Origin: Paulinella micropora
Taxonomy: Eukaryota > Cercozoa > Imbricatea > Euglyphida
Length of the DNA stretch: 44,467 nt
NCBI GenBank assembly: GCA_009731375.1
Contig: BJOX01000052.1
Location: 191,519 to 235,985, forward strand
Direction of reading: 5' to 3'
The translations under genes and the position numbers were made by a program. The notes under the pieces are model-generated. The model was not told the DNA's origin. It searched no databases and worked only from the letters and a program-made list of their open reading frames with translations. This document shows, in pieces, positions 1-19,463 of this stretch (positions within the stretch are counted from its first letter, which is position 1; each line of letters begins with the position of its first letter).

Positions 1-54
<54 letters not shown>

Positions 55-55
55 C

Positions 56-91
<36 letters not shown>

Positions 92-92
92 G

Positions 93-127
<35 letters not shown>
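1..127. repeat. (GA)n microsatellite
   Basis: Nearly pure GA dinucleotide run with a few GC interruptions at the window edge. It has no coding content. A similar (GA)n run closes the window at 44373-44461. Confidence 0.97.
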
Positions 128-131
<4 letters not shown>

Positions 132-534
132 CAAAAATTAAATTGTTCTCTCAATAAAAACAAAGAAGAACAAGAGAGACTCGAGAAACCTGCAGCCGTT
201 GCATTGGACGTGTCGCCAACGTCCTCATCCTTGCCCCGCTTTGCTGTTTTTTTTTGGGCGGCTACGCAAAGTGTGTAGAAATGGTGGTAGATTTTTTACG
301 TTATGTGAACGTTACGTTGTGCTACAAGTGGTGGTAGTGATCTTGCAAGAGAAAGGAGGGTACCATCTCGGCGCTCCGACTCTTTTTTTGAACTGAAGCC
401 CGTTTTTTTTTTCTCTTCCAAACATATGAGTTCAGGACTGTAATTGGTAATGCACCGACCTGACCAGTTTTTTCAAACCGACCAGATTTTTGAGGCCTAG
501 GTGCATTTTATTCAGACCGGTACCGTCTCTGTCT
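128..534. other. Unique sequence, no gene recognised
   Basis: About 400 bases of non-repetitive DNA between two microsatellites. The only open frame is about 65 codons, with no recognisable domain. I see no RNA gene. Confidence 0.6.
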
Positions 535-572
535 CTCTCCATCTCTCTCTCTCTGTCTCTCTCTCTCTCTAG

Positions 573-606
<34 letters not shown>

Positions 607-694
607 TATACGTTATACATACATACATACGTACGTATACGTATACATACACATATACGTTTACATACATGTACATACATACGTACATACATAC

Positions 695-730
<36 letters not shown>

Positions 731-847
731 TCTCTCTCTCTCTCTATCTCTCTCTCTCGTTATACATACATACATACGTACACACATACATACATACACA
801 CACATACATACATACATACATACATATATGCATACAAACACACACAC

Positions 848-878
<31 letters not shown>

Positions 879-980
879 TACATACATACATACATAAATA
901 CATACATGCATACATACATACACACACACATACACACACACACAAACACATACAAACACACACACACACATACATACAAA

Positions 981-1032
<52 letters not shown>

Positions 1033-1087
1033 CATATATATATACATACATATATACATACATACATACATACGTACATACATACGT

Positions 1088-1126
<39 letters not shown>

Positions 1127-1127
1127 A
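535..1127. repeat. Compound CT / CA / CATA microsatellite
   Basis: Runs of CT, then interleaved CATA, CACA and TATA repeats. All six frames stay open for long stretches and give only Tyr-Ile-His-Thr or Val-Cys-Met-Tyr periodic peptides, which are translations of the repeat and not genes. Confidence 0.95.
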
Positions 1128-1621
1128 CTGGTTTGGATCTCTGTTATGTCACGCGAACAATTGTTGCTCAGGTACGGTGTCTGGACTAGTTCCCAGAAAC
1201 GAACGCTTGGGTATAGCTATGTCCTTGCCATCGAGGAGGGTGGAGTTTCGCTTGTTGTACCCCAGTATATGCGTCATGAAATAGTTAGTCAGTGCCAAAA
1301 AATCTGGAAGCGGGGCATGAGGCATTGAAAAAGGGTGGAGGTTTCTTATTTCAACACAGCGATCTTCCCAATTGCGAATTTGTGGTCTTTGGGAACTCAA
1401 AATCAACGTATAAAGTGTACGTTCAATCGTTACAGGATATTTTTTTGTGGACAACCGCTTACAGTTTCTTACAGTCGTTCTTATCGCGGGTGGTTTCTGG
1501 AGCGCTATGGACATAAGCTCGATCGCTTACAGTGGGCAACACTGACTCCGTTCCTGTGAGTCCCTGGTCACTTACTTGGCAGTGATGATTACTAAATTGA
1601 TAGTGAAAGCCACATAGTATG
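1128..1621. other. Unique sequence, no gene recognised
   Basis: Non-repetitive DNA with overlapping open frames of 74-121 codons on both strands. None has a motif I recognise, and none has clear splice or start context. It may be unannotated exon or decayed DNA. Confidence 0.5.
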
Positions 1622-1763
1622 TAGTGATGGTCACTTAGCAGTTAGTGATGGTCACTTACAAGTTAGTGATGGTCACTTACAAGTTAGTGATGGTCACTTA
1701 GGGGATAGTGACGGTCACTTAGAGGTTAGTGATGGCCACTTAGATTTTAGTGCTGATCACTTA
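1622..1763. repeat. 21-bp minisatellite of palindromic AGTGA-N3-TCACT units
   Basis: Seven head-to-tail units of about 21 bp. Six carry TAGTGA, three spacer bases, then CACT; most read TAGTGATGGTCACTTA. The last is more divergent. The unit is a dyad-symmetric half-site pair, like a protein-binding site, repeated at constant spacing. Single or double copies recur at 2509-2553 and 3542-3583, and a diverged one lies near 38332-38345. Confidence 0.85.
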
Positions 1764-1790
1764 ATCCATAGCATGTCAAGAGGAATAGTA

Positions 1791-1857
<67 letters not shown>
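1791..1857. repeat. (AAT)n microsatellite
   Basis: Pure AAT trinucleotide array directly upstream of a SINE-like repeat that itself ends in an AAT array. Confidence 0.95.
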
Positions 1858-1859
<2 letters not shown>

Positions 1860-1860
1860 A

Positions 1861-2311
1861 TATCTGAGGCGTACTGATGCAGCTAATGGCATATCCTCAA
1901 CGGACATAAGCCTCCAATACCCTTGTTCGAGGTCCTCCACCCCCCCGTGTCAGTCTCTCGCCTGATGATCGGGGCCACCGATGGAGCTCCTGAGGGCAAG
2001 ACTGCACTAAGCCGAGGTTATTCCGCAGTCCCAGCAACCTCTTGCAAGACGTCACCGAATGTGCAAGTGCATACACCAAGCGCGGTTGCTAGAGCTGCCT
2101 CGAAACCCCACCCATAACAATCTGGTGTCTGCTGGGTCCTGGGCTATCAACCAGCATATGCGGAGTTTAAGATCTTTTACGCGCGCAACGACCCTCCTCC
2201 CCAGCATCTACCACCAAAGGGTTATGAGTTGGCGTCACAGTTTAACGCCTTGAGGCCATTGGGCTGGAACTCTGTTTAGCAAGTGTGACTAGGTTTTTTC
2301 ATCGGGATTTC
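1861..2311 (+). mobile_element. SINE-like repeat, family B (full-looking copy)
   Basis: The part at 2089-2272 is repeated almost exactly in inverse orientation at 10622-10799, so it is a dispersed repeat. It ends directly in an AAT array (2312-2412), as the second copy does, which fits a retroposon with a simple-repeat tail. On the minus strand there is a tRNA-box-A-like string (GATAGCCCAGGACC) and a weak box-B-like string (GGGTTTCGAGGC). The part at 1861-2088 has no second copy here, so the true 5' end is uncertain. No long coding frame. Confidence 0.6.
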
Positions 2312-2387
<76 letters not shown>

Positions 2388-2412
2388 TAATAATAATAAA
2401 ATAATAATAATA
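2312..2412. repeat. (AAT)n tail array
   Basis: AAT array with two AAAT interruptions near its end, joined directly to the 3' end of the family B repeat. Confidence 0.93.
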
Positions 2413-2553
2413 GGCCTTGACACCGCTGCCGTAATCAATGTCATATTTTGCTTAGCCTTGACGCCGCTGCCGTAAACAATGTCATATTAATTCAGATGCG
2501 CGTGCGGTCACTTAGAGGTTAGTGATGGTCACTTAGCATTTAGTGATGGTCAC
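2413..2553. repeat. 140-bp dispersed duplication, copy 1
   Basis: Matches 3450-3586 with only a few differences. Internally it holds two tandem copies of a roughly 41-45-bp unit beginning GCCTTGACRCCGCTGCC, followed by AGTGA-N3-TCACT palindromes of the 21-bp minisatellite type. An AAT array precedes both copies. Confidence 0.9.
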
Positions 2554-3268
<715 letters not shown>

Positions 3269-3337
3269 CGATATGTTCAATGAAAATACTGGTGGCACCG
3301 ACGGGAATCGAACTGGCGACAGGCCCAGATGGTAGAA

Positions 3338-3339
<2 letters not shown>
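3269..3339 (-). mobile_element. tRNA-derived SINE, family A, fragment
   Basis: Reverse complement of the head of the family A SINEs at 11047-11697. It includes the box-B-like string CAGTTCGATTCCC, the end GTCGGTGCCACCA and the following TATTTTCATTGAACATA. Box A is lost; the fragment stops at an AAT array. Confidence 0.8.
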
Positions 3340-3373
<34 letters not shown>

Positions 3374-3402
3374 TATAATAAATAAATAAATAAATAAATA
3401 AA

Positions 3403-3449
<47 letters not shown>
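3340..3449. repeat. (AAT)n array with an AAAT stretch
   Basis: AAT units interrupted by a short run of AAAT units (around 3368-3400), then AAT again. Confidence 0.95.
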
Positions 3450-3586
3450 GCCTTGACACCGCTGCCGTAAACAATGTCATATTTTGCTTAGCCTTGACGC
3501 CGCTGCCTTAAACATTGTCATATTAATTCAGATGCGCGTGCGGTCACTCAGAGGTTAGTGATGGTCACTTAGCATTTAGTGATGAG
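3450..3586. repeat. 140-bp dispersed duplication, copy 2
   Basis: Second copy of the segment at 2413-2553, again directly after an AAT array. It ends in the same AGTGA-N3-TCACT motifs and then runs into a CATA array. Confidence 0.9.
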
Positions 3587-3665
3587 ACATACATACATAC
3601 ATACATACATACACATATACTTATACACATACATACCTACATACATACATGCATGTGTACATACA

Positions 3666-3721
<56 letters not shown>

Positions 3722-3765
3722 ATCTACCTACCTATCTACCTATCTACCTACCTACCTACCTACCA

Positions 3766-3809
<44 letters not shown>

Positions 3810-4066
3810 GTCTATCTGTCTATCCGTCTGTCTGTTTGCCTGTCTGTCCTTTCTTTATGTTATCAACGTCCCTCTTTCTTCCTTTTCGCTCTCTCTCTCT
3901 CTCTCTCTCTCTGTTTCTCTCTCTGTCTCTCTGTCTCTCTTTCTCTCTCTTCTATTCTTTTCGCCCGCTCCCGCTCCTCGACTTTCTCTTCCTCCTCCTC
4001 CTCCTCCTCCTCCTCTTCTTCTTCTTCTTCTTCTTCTTCTTCTTCTTCTTCTTCTTCTTCTATTTG
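3587..4066 (-). repeat. Compound microsatellite cassette, copy 1 (inverted)
   Basis: Ordered series of CATA, ATCT, CTAC, CTGT, a short unique spacer (about 3845-3885), CT, a second spacer (about 3953-3985), then CCT and CTT arrays. The order and both unique spacers recur in inverse orientation at 22317-22751 and 22752-23230, so the whole block behaves as one dispersed repeat. Long Leu, Phe and Ser runs in its frames are not genes. Confidence 0.9.
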
Positions 4067-4074
4067 CGATATGA

Positions 4075-5104
4075 GGCTAATTTACGACCCCAGTTTTGGG
4101 CGGAAATGGAACACACAGCCACAACCTTGCACAACATTCTACCAGCCACGACAGGGCCTAGGAAAGGAACCTCACCTTTTGAGCAATGTCTGGGCTACAA
4201 GCCAGCTATCCGACAACTTAAGCCTATAGGATGTTTAGGTGTAATGTACATAGGAAAGCAGGTATGCAAAGGCAACTATAGGGGAAAGCGTGTGATGTTA
4301 CTTGGATACGATGTATTTTAGGAACTATACCGAGTTTAGGATGGTCGAAAGGTCATCATAAATGTGCGTAATGTACGCTTTAACCACAATGTAGTTGGCA
4401 AGGATGCTCACCCACCCAGAGAAGTTAAATGGGACGACGAGGAATCCGAGGGGGAGAGTAATGACACCGTACAGCAAGAACAGCCGTTAGACGAACCCGA
4501 GCATAAAGATGAGGGGGAGTTAGACAAACATGAGGAGTTACAGGAAGAAAAAGACATTCACCGTCCAGATTCCGGTCTCCCATCAGAGTCAAAGGTAGAA
4601 CTAGCTGACGACAAGGATGATGGGGCAACACCCGTCACATCGTTAGAGGCGCAAAGCCCTGAAGCAAACCACCCTAGTAGGAGGTACGTAGAGGGAGACG
4701 CGCACACAAAAGGCCTCACTTGGGAGCAAAGTGACAAAGTCACAACAGCTAACATAGTGAGAGGGAAACGAGAAGCTAAGGTTAGGACACCAGTTACACA
4801 ACCACCTCCGGAAAAGAAGGCGGCAGTTAAAGCAGCTACATTGGCAGGAGAGAGAGATAGTGTTCCGGGAGTAGCTTTCGGAGAAGAATGGGCAAAGGAA
4901 GAGTATGGACAACTGGCAATCAGTTAAGAGAGAAGGAAAAGTCTTAGAACCATGCGAGAAGGGAGAGAGACTTAAAGTCCGTAAGATGCCTAAGCCCAGT
5001 CACTTCGTAGTCTTTGACGACGGTCAAGTAGAAAAGATGTTAGATAGCGAAATTAGAAAGTATCGGATAGGATAAGACCCGTCGGAGAACTAGAGCATCC
5101 CGAA
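4075..5104 (+). pseudogene. Copia integrase C-terminus and IN-RT linker, broken
   Basis: The frame gives a copia integrase tail: [18 protein letters not shown], then [10 protein letters not shown] and GKRVMLLGYD, matching the family's pattern of target-site loop followed by a conserved 'hLGY' motif and a 'kVhh.R.VhF' strand (KVIINVRNVRF). In-frame TAG codons lie at 4319-4321 and 4337-4339. A Glu/Asp/Pro-rich linker follows to a TAA at 4925. Homologous-looking coding then continues in the next frame (from about 4905, including MPKPSHFVVFDDGQ) and returns to the first frame near 5075, just before the RT start. So there are two nonsense codons and two compensating frameshifts. The copy is probably inactive. 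Confidence 0.82.
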
Positions 5105-6742
5105 ATGTCCGCAGAAAGTATCGTAGAGGATCACACTGCGTTACTGTACCTGACATTGAAGCTACCAAAGGCAATCGTTGATGAGGGATTAACCGCGAAA
5201 GAGTTGAAAGCAGGGATGGATAAAGAGATTGAAGCTCTAAAATCTTTTAACACTTACACGTGGGTAAGCCCTAAGGAAGCGAAAGAAAAAGGAGTAAAAG
5301 TAGTGAGACTAACATGGGTACATAAAGTCAAACTAGACGAAAAAGGACGTAAGTTCATTAAGTCAAGGTTAGCTTTGCGGGGAGATATGCTAGAGCCAGG
5401 AGTTAGCAATAACCCAGATCAATTATTCGTGCCCTGTGCCGCGCATCGCTCATTACTCTTTTTGTCTAAGCTTGCAGCATGGCATGGACATAAGCTATAC
5501 GGTATAGACTTCAAAAATGCTTATCTAAATGCACGAATGCATGATCCTGTTTATGCTTATGCACCCGATGGGATAGACAGTGAAGAGCATGAAGGCATGA
5601 TATGGAGAGTAGATGGAGCTCTGTATGGCGCGCCGCAAGCTGGTAGGAGATGGTATGAGATCTTAGCCCCTAAGTTAGAGGAATTAGGATTCAGGTTACT
5701 AGACTCAGATTTATGTATGTTCGTTGAAAAAGATAAGCAGATAAGAGATGCTATCATTGGTATTTTCCATGTAGATGATCTTATTTTCTCAGCTCCTAAC
5801 GAACAAGCGTATGACCGTTTCGCTAGTAAACTAGAAAAGTTTTATCCTCTTAAGCGTTTGGGAGTGGCTAAGGAGTTCAAAGGAAAAATGGAGATAGTTC
5901 AGGAAGGAGGACGCATTTTATTGCATCAGAAGAAGTATCAGAAACAGATTTTAAAGGATGTAGGATATGCAGATGTTAGACCAGTAAGCACTCCTATAGC
6001 TAGTGCAGAACATGAGCCCGAACCTATGGGAGAAACAAACGCTCTTAGAAAGCATTCAATTCCTAGTTTGGTAGGTAAACTTTTGTTTTTAACTAAGATG
6101 ACACGTCCAGATGCTGATCAAGCACTGAATGCAGCTAGCGTGATGCAAACAGTAAATCCAGGACTTGCTTATGCTTTACTAGGTAGGATCTTCAGATATC
6201 TGAAAAGTTCGTATCGCGGTATTGCATTTCAAGGGCCTAAATCGTCACAAGAAGGAAGGACGTACCCCAAGATTACTTTATGGCCAGGTGCAGCGCATAA
6301 GGTCTGTAAGCAAACCGGAAAGTCACGTACAGATTATATAGTGCTTTGGGGTGGAGACCCGGTAGCTTGGTTATCGAAACGACAGACTAGAATTGCACTA
6401 AGTTCTAATGACGCGGAAATTTTCGCAGCAGCAGAGTGCATACGAGAAGGATTGGCTATCAGACACATCACAGAAGAGTTAGGTATAGCACAGAAAGGGC
6501 AGATGGAGCTTTACGAAGATAATGCACAGACTATCTTAGCAGCAGAGAGGGGAATGTCAGGACCACGTACTAAGCACTTACCCTTAGAACTCCATTTCAT
6601 TCATCATGCACAGAGAGACAATGAAATTAAATTTGTAAAGGTAGGAACTAAGAAACAAATAGCAGACGTATTAACCAAACATGTTCCTAAGGACCAATTC
6701 AAATATCTCGTTAGTAAATTTATGGTAACACTTGATCCATAA
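5105..6742 (+). CDS. Copia-type reverse transcriptase and RNase H
   Basis: A 545-residue open frame, the back half of a copia Pol polyprotein. RT copies element RNA into DNA and RNase H removes the RNA strand, both in cytoplasmic particles. Visible RT motifs are VHKVKLDEKG, the first catalytic Asp at residue 135 in LYGIDFKNAYLNA, YGAPQAGRRW, and the Asp pair at 224-225 in FHVDDLIF. Copia usually has YVDD; His here is unusual. Residues about 320-350 (KMTRPDADQALNAASVM) form the connection. RNase H follows at about 400-530 with LSSNDAEIFAAAE, LYEDNAQTILAA, RTKHLPLELHFIHH and the C-terminal ADVLTKHVPKDQF typical of copia. The ATG is only the first Met after the broken linker; the real translation would start far upstream. 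No stop interrupts this part. Confidence 0.9.
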   Translation: MSAESIVEDHTALLYLTLKLPKAIVDEGLTAKELKAGMDKEIEALKSFNTYTWVSPKEAKEKGVKVVRLTWVHKVKLDEKGRKFIKSRLALRGDMLEPGVSNNPDQLFVPCAAHRSLLFLSKLAAWHGHKLYGIDFKNAYLNARMHDPVYAYAPDGIDSEEHEGMIWRVDGALYGAPQAGRRWYEILAPKLEELGFRLLDSDLCMFVEKDKQIRDAIIGIFHVDDLIFSAPNEQAYDRFASKLEKFYPLKRLGVAKEFKGKMEIVQEGGRILLHQKKYQKQILKDVGYADVRPVSTPIASAEHEPEPMGETNALRKHSIPSLVGKLLFLTKMTRPDADQALNAASVMQTVNPGLAYALLGRIFRYLKSSYRGIAFQGPKSSQEGRTYPKITLWPGAAHKVCKQTGKSRTDYIVLWGGDPVAWLSKRQTRIALSSNDAEIFAAAECIREGLAIRHITEELGIAQKGQMELYEDNAQTILAAERGMSGPRTKHLPLELHFIHHAQRDNEIKFVKVGTKKQIADVLTKHVPKDQFKYLVSKFMVTLDP

Positions 6743-7412
6743 CTTTATATCTCAAGTCTGCAAACTCACGCAAATACGCAAATTTACGCAAAGTAAACTC
6801 ATATTGTTGTTTTGTGAGTCTTCTCTCTTTGAAGTGTGCAGGAAGTGTTTTGCGCAGGTAGTCGAGCGGCATCTTTTGGCGTTGTTTCCGTTGAAGTAGA
6901 AGTCGAGCGCGAGAACGAAGCGCGTGGATTATCCACCATCGGTCGTTGATCGCGGCAAGAGCGGAAGAAGAGCATCAGCCGACAGAGCGGAATTCGGCGG
7001 GAGTAGTTTTTATTGGCGGAATTGCAAATTTAACTAATTATATTGGACTCATTGAGTCAATAATGTAATTCAGTTTACGTACTGATGTGGTCATACTGTA
7101 AGGACCTACTGCTGTTGTTTTAATCGTATCGAAATATTATTTCAGGTTGTCAAAACCGTGACTGTCATTTCAGTTTTTCAACCTGAAATAGAGGCCATTA
7201 CGAGATGCCATTGCGGAAATGAAGCGAAGGCGGGCGGACTAGAACAGGATTGGCAATTTTTCAGTTTTGAGACTTAACTATTATTTGAGGGTTGTCAAAC
7301 TCTAACTGTCATTTCAGTTTTTCAACCTGAAATAAGTGCCATATCGTAATATGCAATAGTTATTAATTGTAGATGTATTGATTACTTATAACTTGCATTA
7401 ACAACATAGAAC
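6743..7412 (+). other. 3' untranslated region of the copia element, with two hairpins
   Basis: Non-coding. It contains two related inverted repeats: arms at 7134-7154 and 7174-7190 (TTTCAGGTTG against CAACCTGAAA), and a second, more decayed pair at 7280-7299 and 7318-7334. The right arms are identical (TTTTTCAACCTGAAATA). Confidence 0.6.
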
Positions 7413-7422
7413 TAAGGGGGAG
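7413..7422 (+). promoter_or_regulatory. Candidate polypurine tract of the copia element
   Basis: Purine run TAAGGGGGAG downstream of RNase H, where plus-strand primer tracts lie just before a 3' LTR. The following TTGGTAGGACAATTAC could be the LTR start. No second LTR is available to confirm it. Confidence 0.45.
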
Positions 7423-7890
7423 CGTTGGTAGGACAATTACGTTTTACTTTTAGTGATTACTTTATGACTGGTAAGTAATTTATCCGTATAGTTCTAGTCA
7501 ATAATTGTAACGGACGTAACGGTCCATATTGGCATTAAGGATTGGACGCTAATCATTGTGTAATAATTACAGTCGTGCGGACTTGATTTCAGTTTCATTT
7601 ATAATTACCTTTGAGTTTGTCAGTTCTGCTATCTACGTGCGCCGGGATTAAAAGTGTCGATTAGTATCGTGGCTTCTAACGGAGTCTCTCAGCAAACCGG
7701 CGTCTAAGGTATTAGGTCCGTGAGCCTGAGTGACCGGGTATTACCTAATCAACGTAATCAACCATCTTATGATGTTATATCATCAACTTGATCCGACCAA
7801 TATTAATCAAGATGATATTAATCAATATATCATAGTATCACTGAATCAATATGAACTTGAACTTTAATCAATATGACAAAACTTGTTAAG

Positions 7891-7970
7891 CTTGAGTTCA
7901 ACTCAAGTTCAATCAATATTGATCAATATTACTACTTGAATCAACATATTAAATAACTTGATCAAGTTAT
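7891..7970. repeat. Cluster of perfect short palindromes
   Basis: CTTGAGTTCAACTCAAG (7891-7907) and ATAACTTGATCAAGTTAT (7953-7970) are perfect palindromes. AATCAATATTGATCAATATT lies between them. Upstream, 7741-7890 is rich in ATCAA and TTGAT words. Confidence 0.8.
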
Positions 7971-8405
7971 GACGGCCCCGGCCGGTGGCAGTCACAAGTT
8001 GATCAGATGATCTAATAAAACGGAACTTCAAGTATCGTAATGAAGTAACGGAACTCAAAATAAATGTAAAAAGGTGACTTGACTCGAAGAAAATTGACAC
8101 AGTGTGATAGTATTAATAATAATTCGGTCCGGTCCGGTACTGATTCACTGCACATGATTCTGGATGCAGTAAAAACTAATAGCGAAATAACGATGTAGTA
8201 TATCGGGCAGTGGGTGTTACAATGCTCACTCTCTGCACTGCCGACCGTCCGTCTCAGCTTCTCTTGAGTCGGCACTTCATCATCCATAATATTAATAATG
8301 TTGAGTGAATCATTGATCTGGTCGCGAACGCAAGTTGAGTCAGACTCGACTGATTTGAATCATAATTTTGATTCTGCGTGAGCCGCCAGCAGCCTTGCCG
8401 GTGAA

Positions 8406-8432
8406 CCGTCACGGTTGCCAGCACCGTGACGG
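8406..8432. other. Perfect 10-bp inverted repeat, 7-base loop
   Basis: Arms CCGTCACGGT and ACCGTGACGG around TGCCAGC. The stem is GC-rich and would fold stably in RNA or single-stranded DNA. No T run follows, so it does not look like a transcription terminator. Confidence 0.75.
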
Positions 8433-8501
8433 CGTGAAGTGACGAACTCAGTGAAAACTTTTATCCTTGAAGTGACCGGCTCAGAACTGAGCCTCACGCG
8501 C

Positions 8502-8554
8502 AGCAAAGACTCCGAGCCCCGGTGGCAGCAAAGACTCCGCGCAGCAAAGACTCC
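8502..8554. repeat. Three copies of GCAGCAAAGACTCC
   Basis: A 14-base unit repeated at irregular spacing (about 25 and 14 bp). No function recognised. Confidence 0.75.
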
Positions 8555-9014
8555 AGTTTATAATTAAAACGTATTATTAATATTTAATGAGATCAGTAGC
8601 GGGTGCCATTTTGGTTTGACGGAAGCGGCAGTGGCTGGGCCGTATACGTACCACCACACACTGCCATTTCTCTATTCTCACCTAACAAGAAGGGGAGTGG
8701 GGGCTGCAATAAAAGTATTCTTTTGAATCACGTTGAACATTCTTATAAATAAATAAATATACGTTTGTACATATACATATGTTATATACATATGCTTTGT
8801 TGGTCTGCGCACTGTGTGAAAACATTACACCATGCATGGTATAAGTTACAATATTAACTTCTCAACATTGGTTTGGAGGATCCTCGTGGTTGGAAACACA
8901 ACACGAGCCACTGACTCTGTGATCATGGTACAACCATTGTGAAACTCTGTCAGCGCCAACGAACGCAGGGGCACAACAGCCCCATCGTCGTCAGTCAGGC
9001 CAGCACCACCGTCA

Positions 9015-9231
9015 ATGAGAAGTTCCTATTTCTTAAGTACAACGAACAATGACTTCAAGCGCTTCGATCTCAGGCAATATTTGCATCTACAACCTGTTTC
9101 ATGGCTCATTAGAAAGCTCTTGAAGAGAGCTTTCAAATGAGCTACTACACAAGCCGCAAAGATCAGAACCGGCTGAGAACGAAGCGTTTGAAGTCATTGC
9201 TCATTGTGGTTAATCACAAGGATCTTCTCAT
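9015..9231. mobile_element. MITE-like foldback element, copy 1
   Basis: About 213 bp that is largely its own reverse complement. The outer roughly 55 bases on each side are imperfect terminal inverted repeats starting ATGAGAAG and containing CAATGACTTCAA and CGCTTCG. A short central palindrome is AAAGCTCTTGAAGAGAGCTTT-like. Related copies lie at 20570-20775 and 21735-21947. It has no coding capacity. A clear target-site duplication was not seen. Confidence 0.85.
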
Positions 9232-9591
9232 AGTGAGACTTGACGGCAAGGTAATAGCCAGCAGACCGGCACTCTCGGGATGCGTGTCTTGTTATCAATG
9301 GTCATCATTATCGCCGAAGCTGTCAAGATGAAATAATTGGTCCGTACGTCTCGAACTTTGTACCTTTGCCTAGAGCCGCAGAGAAGCCTAAGGAGAGAGA
9401 TAAATAGGTAGATAGGTAGACAAGTAGACAGATAGATAGCAGTCCCTGATTTCTGGGTCAATCCTATCATCGGGCAAGTATTCACTTCTGTTTGAATATC
9501 AGGCTAAGCACGGTTAATGCTCGGGTTCAAAAATAAATCATCATCACGCAGTACAAGACAAGGAGACGGCAAAGACATAAATATGACAGAA
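9232..9591. other. Non-coding DNA 3' of the minus-strand gene
   Basis: A short GATA/GTAG array lies at about 9400-9440. An 85-codon minus-strand frame overlaps it and the MITE and has no domain. Probably 3' flank or 3' UTR of the surface-protein gene. Confidence 0.4.

Positions 9592-19463
<9,872 letters not shown>

Larger units (their letters stand above)
4067..7430 (+). mobile_element. Ty1/copia retrotransposon, 5'-truncated
   Basis: Contains, in order, the C-terminal end of a copia integrase, an acidic linker, reverse transcriptase and RNase H, then about 670 bp of 3' untranslated DNA ending in a purine tract (TAAGGGGGA near 7413). Gag, protease, the integrase catalytic core and the 5' LTR are absent: the element begins abruptly at the CTT array of the microsatellite cassette. 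The 3' LTR may start just after the purine tract, but with no second LTR its limits cannot be set. The order integrase before RT is diagnostic of copia, not gypsy. Confidence 0.88.
7423..9014. other. AT-rich non-coding DNA; possible copia 3' LTR at the start
   Basis: No open frame over about 90 codons and no domain. It contains a palindrome cluster (7891-7970), a perfect GC-rich hairpin (8406-8432) and three GCAGCAAAGACTCC repeats (8502-8554). The first few hundred bases may be the copia LTR. Confidence 0.5.

Noticed and set aside
590-1328. Tyr/His/Thr or Cys/Val/Met periodic proteins
   Set aside because: Translations of CATA and CA microsatellites, open in most frames on both strands.
1149-1514. 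Minus-strand 121-codon gene
   Set aside because: No domain, no start or splice context, and overlapping frames on the other strand are equally open.
8406-8432. Bacterial-type terminator
   Set aside because: A perfect stem but no following T run, and the window is eukaryotic.
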